Source of the DNA: Verrucomicrobiota bacterium
GTDB taxonomy: Bacteria > Verrucomicrobiota > Verrucomicrobiia > Opitutales > Opitutaceae
Direction: 5' to 3'
Length of the DNA stretch: 44,070 nucleotides
Assembly: GCA_030604905.1 (NCBI GenBank)
Contig: JAUVVA010000019.1
Span: 1 to 44,070, forward strand
Part shown: positions 42,683 to 44,070 of the stretch, one piece after another
Layout: every line of letters begins with the position of its first letter
Numbering within the stretch: the first letter of the stretch is position 1
Notes under the pieces: generated by a model
What the model saw: the letters and a program-made list of their open reading frames with translations, nothing else
Told to the model about the DNA's origin: nothing
Databases searched by the model: none
Translations under genes and position numbers: made by a program

Positions 42683-44070
42683 ATGCTCGCCTCCTTTCGC
42701 CTTCGCGCCCTTCCGGCGCTTGCGCTGCTCGTCTTGCTCGCCGTCTCCCCGGCCGCTTACGCCTTCATCGACCGCGACGGCGACGGAGTGAACGACCTCT
42801 GGGCCGCGCGTCACGGCGGCAAGCTCCCGCCCCACGAGGACGCCGACGGCGACGGCGTCTCCAACCTCGCCGAATCCATCGCCGGCACCGATCCTCGCGA
42901 CCCCGCCTCGCGCCTCCACCTCCGTTCCCTCGAGCACCCGGCGCCCGGCCGCGCCCGCCTGCGCTGGCCCTCCGTCCCGGCCAAGCTCTACCGCATCCAG
43001 GCCTCCACCGACCTCGCCACTTGGATCACGCTCGCCCCCACCGCGCTCGGCGACGGCTCGGAACTCTCGCTCGAGCTCGACCTCACGCGCACCTACCAGG
43101 GCGGCGACTTCGCCGTCTCCCGCTGGGAGAACCTCGGCTCCTCCACCTGGATGTGGCAGCTCAAGAACGATCTGGTCGCGAAAAACATCCCGCCCACTCG
43201 CATCCTCTCCCGCCCCACCCTCGCGACCTCGCCGACCTCGCCCAACCTCGACCGTTACGGCCAGCATACCCGCGGCTGGATCGTGCCGCCCGCGGACGGC
43301 CAGTATCGCTTCTTTATCGCTGGCGACGATTCCTGCGAATTCTGGCTCTCCACCAGCGCCAACCACTCGGCCGCCACGCGCGTCGCCTTTGTCGAGGGCT
43401 GGACCGCCGTCGGCGAGTGGACCAAGTATCCGTCGCAAAGCTCGGCGCTCATCACCCTCCAAGGCGGCCGCCCCTACGCCTTTGAACTCTTCCACATCGA
43501 GGGCGAAGGGGGCGACCACGTCGCCGTCGCCTGGACCGGCCCCGGCCTCGACCCCGACAAGGAGCCCATCGCCGCCCGCTACCACGCCACCGATCCGCGG
43601 TCGCTTTCCGAACGCATCGCCGCCGCCGGCGGCCGCGTCTTCTACCGCGTCACCGTCGAGGATATCGACAGCGACGGCGACGGCCTGAGCGACCACGACG
43701 AGCTCTTCCTCGGCACCGATCCGCACGATCCCACCACCCAGCCCCGCGTGCCCGACCTCGAGGCCGCCCTCGCCCGCCTCAACTCCCGCGACCGCCTCAC
43801 CCTCGGCAGCTCCTCGCCCCGCGCCTACGAGACCGGCGCGCTGCCGGCCACCGCCACGATCTTCCGCTCCGGCAACCTCGGCCCCGTCACCGTGCGCTAC
43901 ACCGTCTCCGGCACCGCCACGCCCGGCGTCGACTACGTCGCGTTGCCCGGCCAGATCACCGTGCCCGCCGGCGCCTCGCGTATCGATTTTTCCCTTACAC
44001 CGCTGCCCGACGCGCTCGTCGAGCCGCCCGAGACCGTCGTCATCACCCTGCTGCCCGATCCCGCCTTCGA
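42683..44070 (+). CDS. Giant secreted protein, N-terminal part (Ca-binding repeats, PA14-like, Calx-beta)
   Basis: Reading from the ATG at 42683 gives an open frame to the window end (462 residues and continuing). Residues 1-28 (RLRALPALALLVLLAVSPAAYA) are a signal peptide. Immediately after come two thrombospondin-3/dockerin-like calcium motifs (FIDRDGDGVNDLW and EDADGDGVSNLAE), another later (DIDSDGDGLSDHDELFLGTDP). Between them is a PA14/GLEYA-type beta-sandwich (about 150-290: GQYRFFIAGDDSCEFWLS and YAFELFHIEGEGGDHVAVAWTGPG are typical). The last ~90 residues are a Calx-beta domain (TVRYTVSGTATPGVDYV). Such proteins are common in Verrucomicrobia and Planctomycetes; a DUF1800 domain often follows, but this is beyond the window. 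Confidence 0.82.
   Translation, partial: MLASFRLRALPALALLVLLAVSPAAYAFIDRDGDGVNDLWAARHGGKLPPHEDADGDGVSNLAESIAGTDPRDPASRLHLRSLEHPAPGRARLRWPSVPAKLYRIQASTDLATWITLAPTALGDGSELSLELDLTRTYQGGDFAVSRWENLGSSTWMWQLKNDLVAKNIPPTRILSRPTLATSPTSPNLDRYGQHTRGWIVPPADGQYRFFIAGDDSCEFWLSTSANHSAATRVAFVEGWTAVGEWTKYPSQSSALITLQGGRPYAFELFHIEGEGGDHVAVAWTGPGLDPDKEPIAARYHATDPRSLSERIAAAGGRVFYRVTVEDIDSDGDGLSDHDELFLGTDPHDPTTQPRVPDLEAALARLNSRDRLTLGSSSPRAYETGALPATATIFRSGNLGPVTVRYTVSGTATPGVDYVALPGQITVPAGASRIDFSLTPLPDALVEPPETVVITLLPDPAF

Overview
The window is a high-GC, densely coded bacterial chromosome segment from a Gram-negative organism. Lipoprotein signals, outer-envelope-type secreted proteins, and a giant repeat/PA14/Calx-beta exoprotein fit this. 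Gene content, the many small two-helix membrane proteins and the short tandem repeats between genes suggest Verrucomicrobiota, probably Opitutaceae-like. That placement is inference from overall character, not from a marker-gene comparison. No phage, plasmid or CRISPR features were seen. The only mobile-type feature is a 171-bp palindromic MITE-like element.

Layout. 1-2088: rpsA (cut by the window edge) and cysK on the minus strand, separated by two tandem intrinsic terminators. 2231-5981: a complete manganese/iron-type ABC importer operon (binding protein, ATPase, two permeases), preceded by a near-perfect inverted repeat that looks like a metalloregulator operator and carrying short tandem repeats at two gene junctions. 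6000-9607: a sugar-nucleotide epimerase-like protein, a family B DNA polymerase with intact exonuclease and polymerase motifs, and a small membrane protein. 9701-12971: a divergent alkaline phosphatase-like protein and a Na/phosphate symporter transcribed away from it. 13087-19413: gamma-glutamyltranspeptidase-like enzyme, a TPR-containing histidine kinase, tadA, a Mn-type superoxide dismutase, a glutaredoxin-like lipoprotein and a small membrane protein. 19474-25723: the MITE-like element, a double-GAF histidine kinase, tRNA-Arg(ACG), hpf, a short-chain dehydrogenase coupled to an RluA-type pseudouridine synthase, an M48 lipoprotein protease and two tiny membrane proteins. 25745-34602: a Tyr-less short-chain dehydrogenase, RapA-type helicase, PQQ-type sugar dehydrogenase, DNA polymerase X, a YsnF/PRC-barrel stress protein and a conserved-looking hypothetical. 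34809-41425: a five-gene light-sensing cluster. 41749-44070: a DUF3108-type exported protein and the start of a giant secreted protein.

The most interesting block is the minus-strand cluster bphO - bphP - response regulator - multi-PAS/GAF histidine kinase - response regulator. Heme oxygenase makes biliverdin, the bacteriophytochrome binds it and senses red/far-red light, and a second kinase with a degenerate receiver domain is wired in between two stand-alone receivers. Three of the four junctions overlap by 4-8 bases, which implies translational coupling and a single signalling unit. Neither regulator has a DNA-binding domain, so the output of this apparent branched phosphorelay is unknown. 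Upstream, between bphO and the divergent DUF3108 gene, lie two nearly identical 12-bp palindromes 24 bp apart that may be an operator or paired hairpins.

Other themes: manganese (importer plus Mn-type SOD), phosphate (phosphatase-like gene and NptA-type transporter divergently arranged), RNA maintenance (tadA and its likely substrate tRNA-Arg(ACG), RluA, RapA, hpf, rpsA), and enzymes with substituted active sites (alkaline phosphatase-like, SDR, GGT-like).
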